A stretch of DNA of 64,000 bases, taken from NCBI RefSeq assembly GCF_002161595.1, contig NZ_NFID01000008.1:62001-126000 (forward strand), written 5' to 3'. The notes beneath the pieces were generated by a model. It saw only the letters and a list, made by a program, of their open reading frames with translations, searched no databases and had not been told where the DNA came from. Origin of the DNA: Gemmiger sp. An50. Lineage in GTDB: Bacteria > Bacillota > Clostridia > Oscillospirales > Ruminococcaceae. A program made the position numbers and the translations under genes. Shown in pieces: positions 43,813-51,348 of this stretch (within the stretch, counting starts at the first letter, position 1; the number at the start of each line of letters is the position of its first letter).

Positions 43813-44739
43813 TTACTTCAGCTTGATGCGCGGGTCGATGATCTTGTACAGGATATCGACGACCACGTTGATGGCGATGACCAGAGCCGCCAGGAAGATG
43901 GTGGTGCCCATGATCATCATATAGTCGCGGTTGGTGATGGCGGAAACGAACTCACGGCCCAGACCGGGGATGGTGAAGATCTTTTCCACAACAAAGGAAC
44001 CAACCAGCAGGCCGGCCAGCATGGGGCCCACGTAGGTGACAACGGGCAGGATGGCGTTGCGCAGGGCGTGCTTAAACAGGGTCTTGAAGCCGGAAACGCC
44101 CTTCGCACGGGCGGTGCGCATGTAATCCTGGCCCATAACGTCCAGCAGGCTGGAACGCATCAGGCGGGCGATGTAAGCGGTGGGATAGAAGGCCAGAGCG
44201 GTCACCGGCATGATGTACGACGCCGGCGAATCCAGGCCGATCGTTGGCAATAGCTTGAGCTTTGAGCCAAACGTATAAATCAGCACCGAACTGGTAACGA
44301 AGCTGGGTACCGCGATGCCGCAGGTGGCAAAGAAAATGATCAGGTTATCGGCCCACTTGCCGCGATGGTAGGCAGCCAGACAGCCCATGGGGATACCAAC
44401 GACCAGAGCAACCACCACTGCGGTGCCGCCCAGGCTGGCGGAGACCGGGAACTTGGTGGCGATGATGTCGCTCACGTCGCGGCCGCGCTGCTTCAGGCTG
44501 GGACCGAAGTCGCCATGCAGGGCGTTGACCAGGTAGTTCTTGTACTGCACCAGGACCGGCTGATCCAGGCCGTATTTTGCTTCCAGCGCGGCCATAGCCT
44601 GTGCGCTGATGGCTTTTTCCGACATGAAGGGACCGCCAGGAACGGCCTGCATGAGGAAAAAGGTGAGGGTCGCCACGATGAACAGGCTCAGAAGACCCAT
44701 GGCGATGCGCTTGATGGCGTATTTTACCATCTCTTTCAC
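43813..44739 (-). CDS. oppB: Oligopeptide ABC transporter permease (system 2)
   Basis: A 308-residue permease beginning MKEMVKYAIKRIAMGLLSLF, with FFLMQAVPGGPF and EAKYGLDQPVLVQYKNYL near the N-terminus and the EAA loop MRTARAKGVSGFKTLFKH. First gene of oppBCDF system 2. The start follows AAGGAGTGAAAGAG. The 180-base leader upstream is structured (9-bp long-range pairing), suggesting control before translation. Confidence 0.94.
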   Translation of the reverse strand: MKEMVKYAIKRIAMGLLSLFIVATLTFFLMQAVPGGPFMSEKAISAQAMAALEAKYGLDQPVLVQYKNYLVNALHGDFGPSLKQRGRDVSDIIATKFPVSASLGGTAVVVALVVGIPMGCLAAYHRGKWADNLIIFFATCGIAVPSFVTSSVLIYTFGSKLKLLPTIGLDSPASYIMPVTALAFYPTAYIARLMRSSLLDVMGQDYMRTARAKGVSGFKTLFKHALRNAILPVVTYVGPMLAGLLVGSFVVEKIFTIPGLGREFVSAITNRDYMMIMGTTIFLAALVIAINVVVDILYKIIDPRIKLK

Positions 44740-44925
44740 TCCTTATCATCTTTAACCTTTGCCCGCGCTCTGCGGGTAAACGCTCGAATCAAAATACGCG
44801 CAGAACTGACCGTCTCTCAAAAACAAGCGCCCCCGGCACACAGCTTTTTCACTGTGCGTTTGCTGAGAACGCCGTGCTGTTTGTTCGATGGTATTTGGAA
44901 CTGCGCGTACACAGATACAAAATAT
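44740..44925 (-). promoter_or_regulatory. Structured leader of oppBCDF system 2
   Basis: About 180 nt of untranslated leader. TACGCGCAG (plus-strand complement at 44901-44909) and CTGCGCGTA (44795-44803) can form a closing helix followed by TTTTG. Inside lies a hairpin around GCACAGTG...CTGTGTGC, and just before the ribosome-binding site another, CCCGC/GCGGG. It does not match a riboswitch class I know. Confidence 0.4.
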
Positions 44926-44954
44926 ATACTACTTTATTCCGCTAAATTTGTCAA
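44926..44954 (-). promoter_or_regulatory. Promoter of oppBCDF system 2
   Basis: Leftward consensus -35 TTGACA (44949-44954), 17-base spacer, -10 TAGTAT (44926-44931). It lacks the inverted repeat found in the three oppA promoters. Confidence 0.75.
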
Positions 44955-45370
44955 CGCTCTTTTTCAAATTTTCGCTGCATTTCTTTGAAAAACGAGCCTT
45001 CTTTTCCCATTGCAAGGCCATTTTCCCAGCCACTGTATATCTTTTTGTCTTTATTATAGTAGCATAAGAGCAGAATTTGTATTTGCAAGGAATACATATT
45101 TTTTCATTCTGCACAAAATCACAGCTGTGTGCTTGCTGACAACACTTCTCTCCGGGCAGCCGCCAGAAAAGTGTGAAAAAAAGATGAAAATGTGTATTTT
45201 CCTTCATTTTCCGATCAAGCGCCACAAGAAAGCGAGTATCGGTGAACGAACCGGCGCTGTGCATGTGGTCCCGCAGCGGAGAAATGGTCCATGGAATCTG
45301 CCAGGCAAAGGCTCAGAAACAGGGCAAATTCGTGCCCGCCAAAAAAATTTAAAAAATTTCAAAAAAAGCG
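44955..45370. other. Intergenic region without recognisable gene
   Basis: About 415 bases between the opp2 promoter and the tRNA promoter. The left half is A+T-rich; 45230-45345 is more G+C-rich and holds a small palindrome GGGCAAATTCGTGCCC, then an A+T-rich stretch. No ribosome-binding site with a plausible frame and no known RNA motif was found. Confidence 0.5.
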
Positions 45371-45399
45371 TTGACAATCGAAAGGGAATCTGATAATAT
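45371..45399 (+). promoter_or_regulatory. tRNA-Arg promoter
   Basis: -35 TTGACA (45371-45376), 17-base spacer, -10 TAATAT (45394-45399), about 37 bases upstream of the mature tRNA. Confidence 0.8.
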
Positions 45400-45435
45400 A
45401 TTTCTTGCACCGCACAAGACGGTTGCAAACGAGAT

Positions 45436-45512
45436 GCGCTGGTAGCTCAGTTGGATAGAGTGTCTGACTACGAATCAGAAGGTCAGGGGTTCGAATCCCT
45501 TCCAGCGCACCA
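45436..45512 (+). tRNA. tRNA-Arg (anticodon ACG)
   Basis: A 77-nt cloverleaf: acceptor GCGCTGG / CCAGCGC, D-arm with GCTCAGTTGGATAGAG, anticodon loop CTACGAA with ACG, T-arm GGGGTTCGAATCCC, discriminator A and encoded CCA (45510-45512). A terminator-like hairpin (GCAAGCTGAAAAGCTTGC then GGGTTCTTTTG) follows directly. The last 19 bases are repeated 202 bases downstream. Confidence 0.96.
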
Positions 45513-45597
45513 TCAGGACCTGCAAGCTGAAAAGCTTGCGGGTTCTTTTGTTTTTCGCAAGACTTTCCGGGGATTCGAACCCGAAAGGGTGCACGGC
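45494..45597. repeat. Direct repeat copy 1 spanning the tRNA-Arg 3' end
   Basis: 104 bases running from the T-arm of tRNA-Arg through its CCA end, the downstream hairpin and about 65 bases more. The same sequence recurs at 45696-45799 with no difference that I could see; the copies are offset by 202 bases. Confidence 0.9.
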
Positions 45598-45695
45598 GTG
45601 AAGAAAACCTGCCGGCGGCAGGTTTTTAGCCGGGCTGCGCGCAGAAGCTACGCTTCAAGCGCCGCAGGGGTTTCCCTTTGGGGAAAGCCCTGCCA
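45598..45695. other. Spacer between tRNA-Arg 3' repeats
   Basis: 98 bases with two hairpins: AAAACCTGCCG/CGGCAGGTTTTT (terminator-like, about 45605-45628) and GCAGGGGTTTCCC/GGGGAAAGCCCTGC (about 45664-45693). No reading frame with a ribosome-binding site. Confidence 0.5.
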
Positions 45696-45799
45696 AATCC
45701 CTTCCAGCGCACCATCAGGACCTGCAAGCTGAAAAGCTTGCGGGTTCTTTTGTTTTTCGCAAGACTTTCCGGGGATTCGAACCCGAAAGGGTGCACGGC
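45696..45799. repeat. Direct repeat copy 2, including a tRNA-Arg 3'-end fragment
   Basis: Second copy of the 104-base unit, starting AATCCCTTCCAGCGCACCA, which is the 3' end of tRNA-Arg without the rest of the gene. It therefore contains a 19-base tRNA fragment followed by the same hairpin. Confidence 0.9.
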
Positions 45800-45881
45800 A
45801 CAAGAAGAGCCGCAGGCGGAAAAGCCACGCGGCTTTTTGTTTTCCGGCAATCGCCGCCAGCCGCCGGGCGGCAGGGGAGCC

Positions 45882-45910
45882 GTTGCAATTAGGGCGCTCC
45901 TTTGCTACAA
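45882..45910 (+). promoter_or_regulatory. Promoter of the NERD-like gene
   Basis: -35 TTGCAA (45882-45887), 17-base spacer, -10 TACAAT (45905-45910), about 65 bases before the start codon. Confidence 0.7.
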
Positions 45911-45974
45911 TAGAAATATTCTGATGCAAATCAGGCGCGGGCGTACCGCGCCATGAAAAAGGAGTGTTTCGATC

Positions 45975-46595
45975 ATGACCCCTGAACTGATCATTCAGAT
46001 CGCGGCGGTGGTGGTGGTAATTGCGATCTTTGGCGTTGCCGTGTATCTGCTGAGCCCCGCCCGCAAAACCGAGAAGGCCGCCAAGGCTGGCCCCATCCCG
46101 GACGATGAGCACGAAAACGCCGAGGCTGTGCTGCGGCAGCTGCGCCGGTATGCGGCCACCAACGAGTTCCGTGTGGTGGAGCCGGTCCGGATTGAGAATT
46201 CCAAGGCCAGCGCGGATCTGGATGCGCTGCTGGTGGGCTGGTTCGGCGTTCTGGGTGTGAAGTGCCTGGGATATGGCGGCACCATTTACGGCCAGTCTTC
46301 CGACGCGGAATGGGTGCAGGAGATGAACGGCCAGCGCCGGATGTTCGCCAATCCCCTGAAGCGGGCCGAGCAGAGCGCCCGTGCGGTACGGCAGGCTCTG
46401 TTTGAGGCCAAGATCAAAAACGTTCCGGTGGAAACCGTTGTGGTGTTTACCGGCAAAAAGACCCAGCTGGCGCTGCCCCGGTCCTGCGGGCACTACACCA
46501 TCGAGCAGTTCTCCACCTATTTAAAGTCCGTTCATTTTGAAGAGGACAAAAAAGTTGAAGTGGAGCCGGTGGCCGCCGCGCTCAGCGCCAAGTAA
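45975..46595 (+). CDS. Membrane-anchored NERD-like protein with degenerate nuclease motif
   Basis: A 206-residue protein with one N-terminal membrane helix (about residues 5-27) and a cytoplasmic domain resembling NERD. DLDALLVGWFGVLGVKCLGY followed by GTIYGQSSDAEWVQ and FANPLKRAEQSARAVRQAL match the NERD layout. Active NERD domains have E-x-K in the strand (as in VIEVKNY); here that strand reads GVKCLGY, so both residues are replaced. It may be a structural or binding relative rather than a nuclease. AAAAAGGAGTGTTTCGATC precedes the start. Confidence 0.65.
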   Translation: MTPELIIQIAAVVVVIAIFGVAVYLLSPARKTEKAAKAGPIPDDEHENAEAVLRQLRRYAATNEFRVVEPVRIENSKASADLDALLVGWFGVLGVKCLGYGGTIYGQSSDAEWVQEMNGQRRMFANPLKRAEQSARAVRQALFEAKIKNVPVETVVVFTGKKTQLALPRSCGHYTIEQFSTYLKSVHFEEDKKVEVEPVAAALSAK

Positions 46596-46611
46596 GTTCA
46601 ATCGCTCTTTT

Positions 46612-46640
46612 AGCCGGTGCGCAGCGCGCATCGGCTTTTT
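46612..46640 (+). terminator. Terminator after the NERD-like gene
   Basis: AGCCGGTGCGC pairs with GCGCATCGGCT (G-T pair allowed), followed by TTTTATTT. Confidence 0.8.
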
Positions 46641-46718
46641 ATTTCTGCCTAAATTTTGTCTGCTCTGCAATTTACAAAATGTTCATAGTGCTTTAAAACT
46701 TCTTCCGCAACTTGTGGG

Positions 46719-46840
46719 TATACTAAGAATCACAGAACAGCGGAGCCGCAACCGATGTTCTGTACATGATTCCTCCTCACACCAAAGCGATACCCCTTAC
46801 ACCCCTCCGTGGTCCGCAAGCACGGAGGGGCATTTTTTTG
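46719..46840 (+). ncRNA. Candidate small structured RNA with its own terminator
   Basis: TATACT (46719-46724) could be a -10, though no good -35 is present. Downstream, CAGAACA (46733-46739) pairs with TGTTCTG (46756-46762), extended by AATCA/TGATT across a TACA bulge. A strong terminator, CCCCTCCGTG/CACGGAGGGG then CATTTTTTTG (46802-46840), ends the unit. No reading frame with a ribosome-binding site lies inside and no gene follows on this strand. Expression is unproven. Confidence 0.35.
46802..46840 (+). terminator. Terminator in the birA-NERD intergenic region
   Basis: Ten-bp stem CCCCTCCGTG / CACGGAGGGG followed by CATTTTTTTG; no annotated gene precedes it closely, which suggests a small RNA. 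Confidence 0.75.
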
Positions 46841-46842
46841 TT

Positions 46843-47030
46843 TACCCGACCAGTAGCCGCAACGGATACGCTCACCTTTTCGCACCCGGTTTTCCTCAGC
46901 AATCACTGCCAGCACCCTTCTTTGTCTACCCGACCGGTAACCGGAACGAACACGCTCACCTTTTCGCACTCGGGTTTCCTCAGCAATTACCGCCAGCACC
47001 CTTTTTACCTACCCGACCGGCAGCAATCCC
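46843..47030. repeat. 84-bp tandem repeats (about 2.3 copies)
   Basis: Units start at 46843, 46927 and (partial) 47010, each opening TACCCGACC(A/G)G and containing CGCTCACCTTTTCGCAC and TTTCCTCAGCAAT. Copies 1 and 2 differ at about a dozen positions. Read leftward they give two in-frame 28-residue units (VLAVIAEE..RVRKGER), but no convincing start site supports a protein. Confidence 0.75.
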
Positions 47031-47051
47031 ATATAAGCGTTCCCCAAAAAC

Positions 47052-47106
47052 AAAACAGCCCATGGATGAGCAGCACCTCTTCTTGCTGCCCATCCATGGG
47101 CTGTCT
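47052..47106 (-). terminator. Terminator after birA
   Basis: On the minus strand ACAGCCCATGGATGGGCAGCA pairs with TGCTGCTCATCCATGGGCTGT (about one mismatch), followed by TTTTGTTTTTG. Confidence 0.8.
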
Positions 47107-47119
47107 TTTCATTTTTCTG

Positions 47120-47845
47120 TTATTTTGCGCCGTAGACGCCCTGCACGGTCACCTCTCCGGTGAATACCGCCTGTTTTCCTTCTCCGGTATCCACCACCAG
47201 ACGGCCCGCTTCATCCACATCCACCGCCTGGCCTTCGCCGCCGTCAAAGCTCACCCTGCGGCCCAGATTTGCACAGCGGCTCAGGTATTCCGACCGCACT
47301 GCCGCAAAGCCCTTTTGGTAAAACCCCTCCAGGCCTTCGGCAAAGATCTCGCTCATCGCCTGGGCCAGCCGTTCCGGTGTGTCCTCGTTCGGCATACGCC
47401 CTAGAATCTGCGCCGCCGAAACGCCATGCACAAGCCCGTTTTGGGAAAAATATTCCTCGTCCTGCATCAGATTGATCCCGATGCCGCAGAGGATCGCCCC
47501 CTGGGCCGCTTCACACAGAATGCCGCCCAGCTTTCTGCCCTTCCAGATCAGATCGTTGGGCCATTTCACCTGGCAGCACACCCCCAGCTCTTTCTCCAGC
47601 GCGTGCGCCGCGGCCAGACTGGCCGCCAGCGGAAGCGCCGCCGGGTCCGCCATGGGGCGTTTGCAAACGATCGTATAATACAGGCCCTGCCCCGGCGCAT
47701 TGGCCCAGGCCCGGCCGCGGCGGCCCCTCCCTGCGGTCTGGCAGGTGGTGTACACCGCAAACCCATCCGGCAGCTGCTCCAGCTGCCGGCGGCACCAGCT
47801 ATTGGTGCTGTCCGTCTCCGGAACAAACAGGGGAGCTCTTACCAT
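47120..47845 (-). CDS. birA: Biotin-[acetyl-CoA-carboxylase] ligase, monofunctional
   Basis: A 241-residue BirA without the N-terminal helix-turn-helix of the repressor type. The biotinyl-adenylate loop is AGRGRRGRAW (38-47), with KWPNDLIWKGRKLGGIL and GIGINLMQDEEYF following. It attaches biotin to carboxylase or decarboxylase carrier domains. Its first bases overlap the end of the phosphoesterase gene by seven bases. Confidence 0.93.
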   Translation of the reverse strand: MVRAPLFVPETDSTNSWCRRQLEQLPDGFAVYTTCQTAGRGRRGRAWANAPGQGLYYTIVCKRPMADPAALPLAASLAAAHALEKELGVCCQVKWPNDLIWKGRKLGGILCEAAQGAILCGIGINLMQDEEYFSQNGLVHGVSAAQILGRMPNEDTPERLAQAMSEIFAEGLEGFYQKGFAAVRSEYLSRCANLGRRVSFDGGEGQAVDVDEAGRLVVDTGEGKQAVFTGEVTVQGVYGAK

Positions 47846-48327
47846 ATAATCAGTTCCTTGTGCTGGAGATTTGCTTCGCCGTTCTCATACAGCTCCAGGA
47901 TGCCATAGCTGGGCCCGCCGAACCGGGGCGCGCCGATGCTGCCCGGGTTGAACAGGGTCACACCGTCCCGCTGCTCCAGCGTGGGCAGGTGGGTGTGGCC
48001 GAACAGGCCGATAACTGCGCCCCGGTCCTTCACTGCCCGGGCATAGTCATCCAGCGTATATTTGACCCCGTAATGGTGGCCATGGCAGAAGAAAATCAGA
48101 TTGTGCTCAAATACCTCCAGGGCCTCCGCCGGGTACAGCGAGGAAAAATCACAGTTGCCCCGCACCGCGTAGACCGGCAGGTTGCAGCCCTCCGCCTGCA
48201 GGCGCTCGATGTCCTTCAGGCCGTCGCCCAGAAAAATGATGCCGCTGGCATGGGGCTGGGCCTCCACCGCTTTCTGCACCAGCGGATAACAGCCGTGGCT
48301 GTCGGATAAAATCAGGATTTCTTTCAT
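47839..48327 (-). CDS. YfcE/MJ0936-type metallophosphoesterase
   Basis: A 162-residue calcineurin-like phosphoesterase with metal ligands in ILSDSHG (residues 6-12), IFLGDGL, VRGNCD, CHGHHYG and GHTH (about 113-116). Such small enzymes hydrolyse phosphodiesters in vitro; the physiological substrate is unknown. The start overlaps the rsmI stop by ATGA, so it belongs to an rsmI-phosphoesterase-birA unit. Confidence 0.9.
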   Translation of the reverse strand: MKEILILSDSHGCYPLVQKAVEAQPHASGIIFLGDGLKDIERLQAEGCNLPVYAVRGNCDFSSLYPAEALEVFEHNLIFFCHGHHYGVKYTLDDYARAVKDRGAVIGLFGHTHLPTLEQRDGVTLFNPGSIGAPRFGGPSYGILELYENGEANLQHKELIIW

Positions 48328-49169
48328 TCCGCATCCTCCTTGATCAGCAGGCGATAGACCTGGCTTTTGGAAAAGGCCGTGCCCAGCGCGGCCTGCTTTG
48401 CCGCCGCGCTGGGAGGCATGCCCTGCTCCATCAGCCTGCGGGCGGCCTGGGCTGCCTGTTCCAGCGTGATCTGCTCCTGGGGCGCAGCGACGGCTTCGCC
48501 GCCCGCCACCACCAGCACATACTCGCCCCGGGGCGCGTTCTCCCGGTAGTATGCGCAGGCCTCAGCCAGCGTAGTCTTGCGGATCTCCTCATGCAGCTTG
48601 GTCAGCTCTCGGGTCAGAGTGATGCTTCGCTGCCCGCCGAAGGTCTTTTCCAGGTCCTCCAGCGTGCCCTTCAATTTATGAGGAGCTTCATAAAAAATCA
48701 TGGTGCGCGTCTCGCCCGCCAGGCTTTCCAGCCGCTGTTTGCGGGGCTTTGCCGCCACCGGCAGAAACCCTTCAAACACAAAGCGGCTGGTATCCTGCCC
48801 GGAGACCGCCAGCGCCGTAACACAGGCGGAAGCCGCCGGGACCGGCACCACCGGAATGCCCTGGGCCAGCGCGTCCCGCACGATCTCCTCGCCCGGGTCC
48901 GAGATGGCGGGCATGCCCGCGTCGCTGCACAAGGCACAGCTTTCACCGGCCGCGATCCGGTCCAGGATATACTGGCCCTTTTCCTTTGTGTTGTGCTCAT
49001 AATAGCTCACCAGCGGCTTTTTCAGCCCCAGGTGGTTGAGCAGCTTCAGCGTAACGCGGGTATCCTCAGCGGCAACAAAATCCACGCTGCCGAAGGTAGC
49101 GGCGGCGCGGGGGGTCATGTCGTTCAGATTGCCGATGGGTGTTGCCACGATATACAGTGTTCCGGCCAT
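48324..49169 (-). CDS. rsmI: 16S rRNA (cytidine(1402)-2'-O)-methyltransferase
   Basis: A 281-residue SAM enzyme of the tetrapyrrole-methylase fold. LYIVATPIGNLNDMTPRA, FVAAEDTRVTLKLLNHLGL, ALCSDAGMPAISDPGEE and VFEGFLP are typical RsmI segments. The C-terminal domain (about 235-281) resembles the RsmI helix-turn-helix extension. The start follows CAAGGAGGAGCCATTT. Confidence 0.95.
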   Translation of the reverse strand: MAGTLYIVATPIGNLNDMTPRAAATFGSVDFVAAEDTRVTLKLLNHLGLKKPLVSYYEHNTKEKGQYILDRIAAGESCALCSDAGMPAISDPGEEIVRDALAQGIPVVPVPAASACVTALAVSGQDTSRFVFEGFLPVAAKPRKQRLESLAGETRTMIFYEAPHKLKGTLEDLEKTFGGQRSITLTRELTKLHEEIRKTTLAEACAYYRENAPRGEYVLVVAGGEAVAAPQEQITLEQAAQAARRLMEQGMPPSAAAKQAALGTAFSKSQVYRLLIKEDAE

Positions 49170-49205
49170 AAATGGCTCCTCCTTGGGTTGCTCTCGGCAG
49201 GGCAG

Positions 49206-49910
49206 TCACATTCCCTGCCGGTAGATGGCCTGCAATTGCAGGCTGGGGCGGCCGGTCTCGTCGGCCATATAGATATCCGGCTCAAAGCGAAGTCCGGGTT
49301 TTCGGTTTTTCTGTGCTTCCAGCAAAAACAGCCAGGGTCCATCCTTCGGCGTCTGCTTGGCGAACACCAGCCGCTTGGGCTCCAGCCCCGCGGCGCTCAA
49401 GATGCAGCAGGTGCGGGCCAGATGCTCCGGCCGGTTGCACATTGCAAAACGCCCGCCATCCCGCAGCAGGCGGGCGGCAGCGGCCGCTACCTGTTCCAAC
49501 GTACAGCCACCCTCATGGCGGGCGGTGGCCCGCGCAGCCTCCGGGCTCACATAGCCTCCGGTGAAATAGGGGGGATTGGCCGCCACCAGATGATAACCGC
49601 CGTCCGCCGCCAGGTCATTCAGGTCCTGATTCAGCGGGCGGATGTGGTCACATTCCGGCTGGGCCGCCACCGCCTGCTCCAGCAGACCGGTGCCCTCGGC
49701 GTCCAGTTCCACCGAAAGGCATTCGCCCCGGTGGCCAAGGTCGTGCCAGCGCAGCGCCACGATGCCGCAGCCGCTGCAAAGATCCACCGCCCGCTCCGCC
49801 CGCCGGGGACGGCAAAAGCCGGACAGCAGCATGGCGTCGGTGCCGAAGCGATGGTTCTCACTGATAAACACCTTGGTCCCATTATACAAAGTTTCGGCGG
49901 AATGTGCCAT
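49206..49910 (-). CDS. Class I SAM-dependent methyltransferase, TrmN6/YabB type
   Basis: A 234-residue methyltransferase. Motif I is VDLCSGCGIVAL and motif IV is VAANPPYFTGG, the NPPY signature of N6-adenine enzymes. The family modifies adenine 37 of tRNA1(Val) in Escherichia coli; Bacillus YabB lies next to rsmI (yabC) as here. The start at 49910 is preceded by CAGGGAGCG and gives the normal length. Substrate is inferred from family and context. Confidence 0.85.
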   Translation of the reverse strand: MAHSAETLYNGTKVFISENHRFGTDAMLLSGFCRPRRAERAVDLCSGCGIVALRWHDLGHRGECLSVELDAEGTGLLEQAVAAQPECDHIRPLNQDLNDLAADGGYHLVAANPPYFTGGYVSPEAARATARHEGGCTLEQVAAAAARLLRDGGRFAMCNRPEHLARTCCILSAAGLEPKRLVFAKQTPKDGPWLFLLEAQKNRKPGLRFEPDIYMADETGRPSLQLQAIYRQGM

Positions 49911-50006
49911 AGAAAAACGCTCCCTGAAAACAAAAATAAGGGGAAGAATGGCCGGAATGACACACGAAACCGGCTTCCCCCTGCCTTGAAAAAACATGGC
50001 CCACAA

Positions 50007-50044
50007 CAAAAAAGCGGCGGGCCGAAAAGCCACGCCACTTTTTG
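50007..50044 (-). terminator. Terminator after the ferredoxin gene
   Basis: On the minus strand GTGGCGTGGC...GGCCCGCCGC forms an imperfect G+C-rich stem followed by TTTTTTG. Confidence 0.6.
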
Positions 50045-50070
50045 TTCTTTGCCAGTGCAAAAAGAGCAGA

Positions 50071-50241
50071 TTAGCCCTCTTCGATCGCACCAACAGGGCA
50101 AGCGCCGGCGCAGGTGCCGCAGGAAATGCAGCTGTCAGCGTCGATCACGTACTTGCCGTCGCCCTCGCTGATAGCGCTGACAGGGCACTCGCCGGCACAG
50201 GTGCCGCAAGAAACGCAAGAATCGTTGATAGAGTAAGCCAT
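50071..50241 (-). CDS. 2[4Fe-4S] ferredoxin
   Basis: A 56-residue clostridial-type ferredoxin with two near-identical halves, CVSCGTCAGECP and CISCGTCAGACP, each C-x2-C-x2-C-x3-C-P. It carries low-potential electrons, for example from the pyruvate:ferredoxin oxidoreductase encoded at 55-58.5 kb. AAAGGAGAGACGAAAC precedes the start. Confidence 0.95.
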   Translation of the reverse strand: MAYSINDSCVSCGTCAGECPVSAISEGDGKYVIDADSCISCGTCAGACPVGAIEEG

Positions 50242-50397
50242 GTTTCGTCTCTCCTTTATCTCTGCACTTCTTTCCTCAGGCGCAATGCGCCCCATCCGTG
50301 CAGAGAATGCAGCGCGGCCCTGAAAGAGCGAACTCTTTCTTGGGTTTATTGTAGCATAAATTTGCAAAAGTTCAAGTGGTTGCCCTGGATTTTCGTC

Positions 50398-51246
50398 TCA
50401 CTCCTGGTCCAGATCGGGAGCCTTGGGAGCCCGTTTTCCGCCCCGCAGGTAGACGCATTCGCTGCGCCGGAAATACTTGGGCGCCAGCGACTCGTTCAGC
50501 GGGCGTACCTTGAGCATACCGCTCACCGGGTTGGCCTCCACCACGATGCCCTCAAATTCCGGGGTGCGCACCACACTGCCGTTCATGGGGGTGATGCTGT
50601 TCAGGTACTCATAGGCCTTCTGCTCGTAGGCAAGGCAGCACATGAGCCGGCCGCAGCTGCCGCTGATCTTGGTGGGGTTCAGGCTCAGGCCCTGCTCCTT
50701 GGCCATCTTGATGCTCACCGGCTGGAAATCCTTCAAAAACCGGCTGCAGCAGAAGGGCTGACCGCAGATGCCCAGACCGCCCAGCATCTTGCTCTCGTCG
50801 CGCACGCCGATCTGGCGCAGCTCGATGCGGGTATGGAATACGCCCGCCAGATCCTTGACCAGGTCACGGAAGTCGATGCGGCCGTCGGCCGTGAAGTAAA
50901 ACACGATCTTGGTGCGGTCCAGATTGTACTCGGCCTCCACCAGCTTCATCTCCAGCTTGTGGGCGGCGATGCGCTGGGTGCAGATCTCAAAGGCGGTCTT
51001 TTCGTCCGCCCGGTTCTTCTCCATACGGCGGATGTCCACCGCGTCGGCCATCCGCTTGACGGTCTTCAGCTCCCGCACCACCTGGCTGTCCGGAATGTCC
51101 TTGGGACCCGCCACCACCTCGCCGCACTCGATGCCGCGGGCAGTCTCCACGATCACGTGGTCGCCGGTCTTTACGTCCAGATCCGCCGGGTCGAAATAGT
51201 AGGCCTTTCCGCCTGCTTTAAAACGAACGGAGATCACTTTTTTCAT
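50398..51246 (-). CDS. ricT: PSP1-domain protein RicT (YaaT)
   Basis: A 282-residue protein. The PSP1 C-terminal domain is visible as VYYF-like KIVFYFTADGRIDFRDLVKD, then TRIELRQIGVRDESKMLGG. Conserved cysteines GGLGICGQPFCCSRFL and SGSCGRLMCCLAYE are those that hold iron-sulfur clusters in the Bacillus Ric complex with RNase Y. It probably modulates mRNA processing. The holB gene lies upstream, as in Bacillus. Confidence 0.93.
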   Translation of the reverse strand: MKKVISVRFKAGGKAYYFDPADLDVKTGDHVIVETARGIECGEVVAGPKDIPDSQVVRELKTVKRMADAVDIRRMEKNRADEKTAFEICTQRIAAHKLEMKLVEAEYNLDRTKIVFYFTADGRIDFRDLVKDLAGVFHTRIELRQIGVRDESKMLGGLGICGQPFCCSRFLKDFQPVSIKMAKEQGLSLNPTKISGSCGRLMCCLAYEQKAYEYLNSITPMNGSVVRTPEFEGIVVEANPVSGMLKVRPLNESLAPKYFRRSECVYLRGGKRAPKAPDLDQE

Positions 51247-51348
51247 AGTTTGTTTCTCACTTTGCCCTGCCGCGCCGGGCGGATGGTGTCACGTCTTTTG
51301 CCTGCGGCTTTGGTTTGGGCAAAAGGTTCAAAGGGGTAGGGAAGAAGC

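Noticed and set aside
45230-45345. 5S rRNA or other structured RNA upstream of tRNA-Arg
   Set aside because: A TGCCTGGCAG string on the minus strand recalls a 5S 5' end, but the following sequence does not match and no complementary 3' end exists.
45560-45597. A second tRNA on the minus strand (T-loop-like GGGTTCGAATCCC)
   Set aside because: The T-stem does not pair fully and no acceptor, D or anticodon arms can be drawn around it.
45451-45850. Open frames overlapping tRNA-Arg and its duplicated 3' end on both strands
   Set aside because: They run through tRNA sequence, hairpins and repeats and have no credible start sites; treated as non-coding.
46843-47030. CRISPR array
   Set aside because: Only 2.3 units of 84 bp with no conserved repeat/variable spacer structure and no cas genes.
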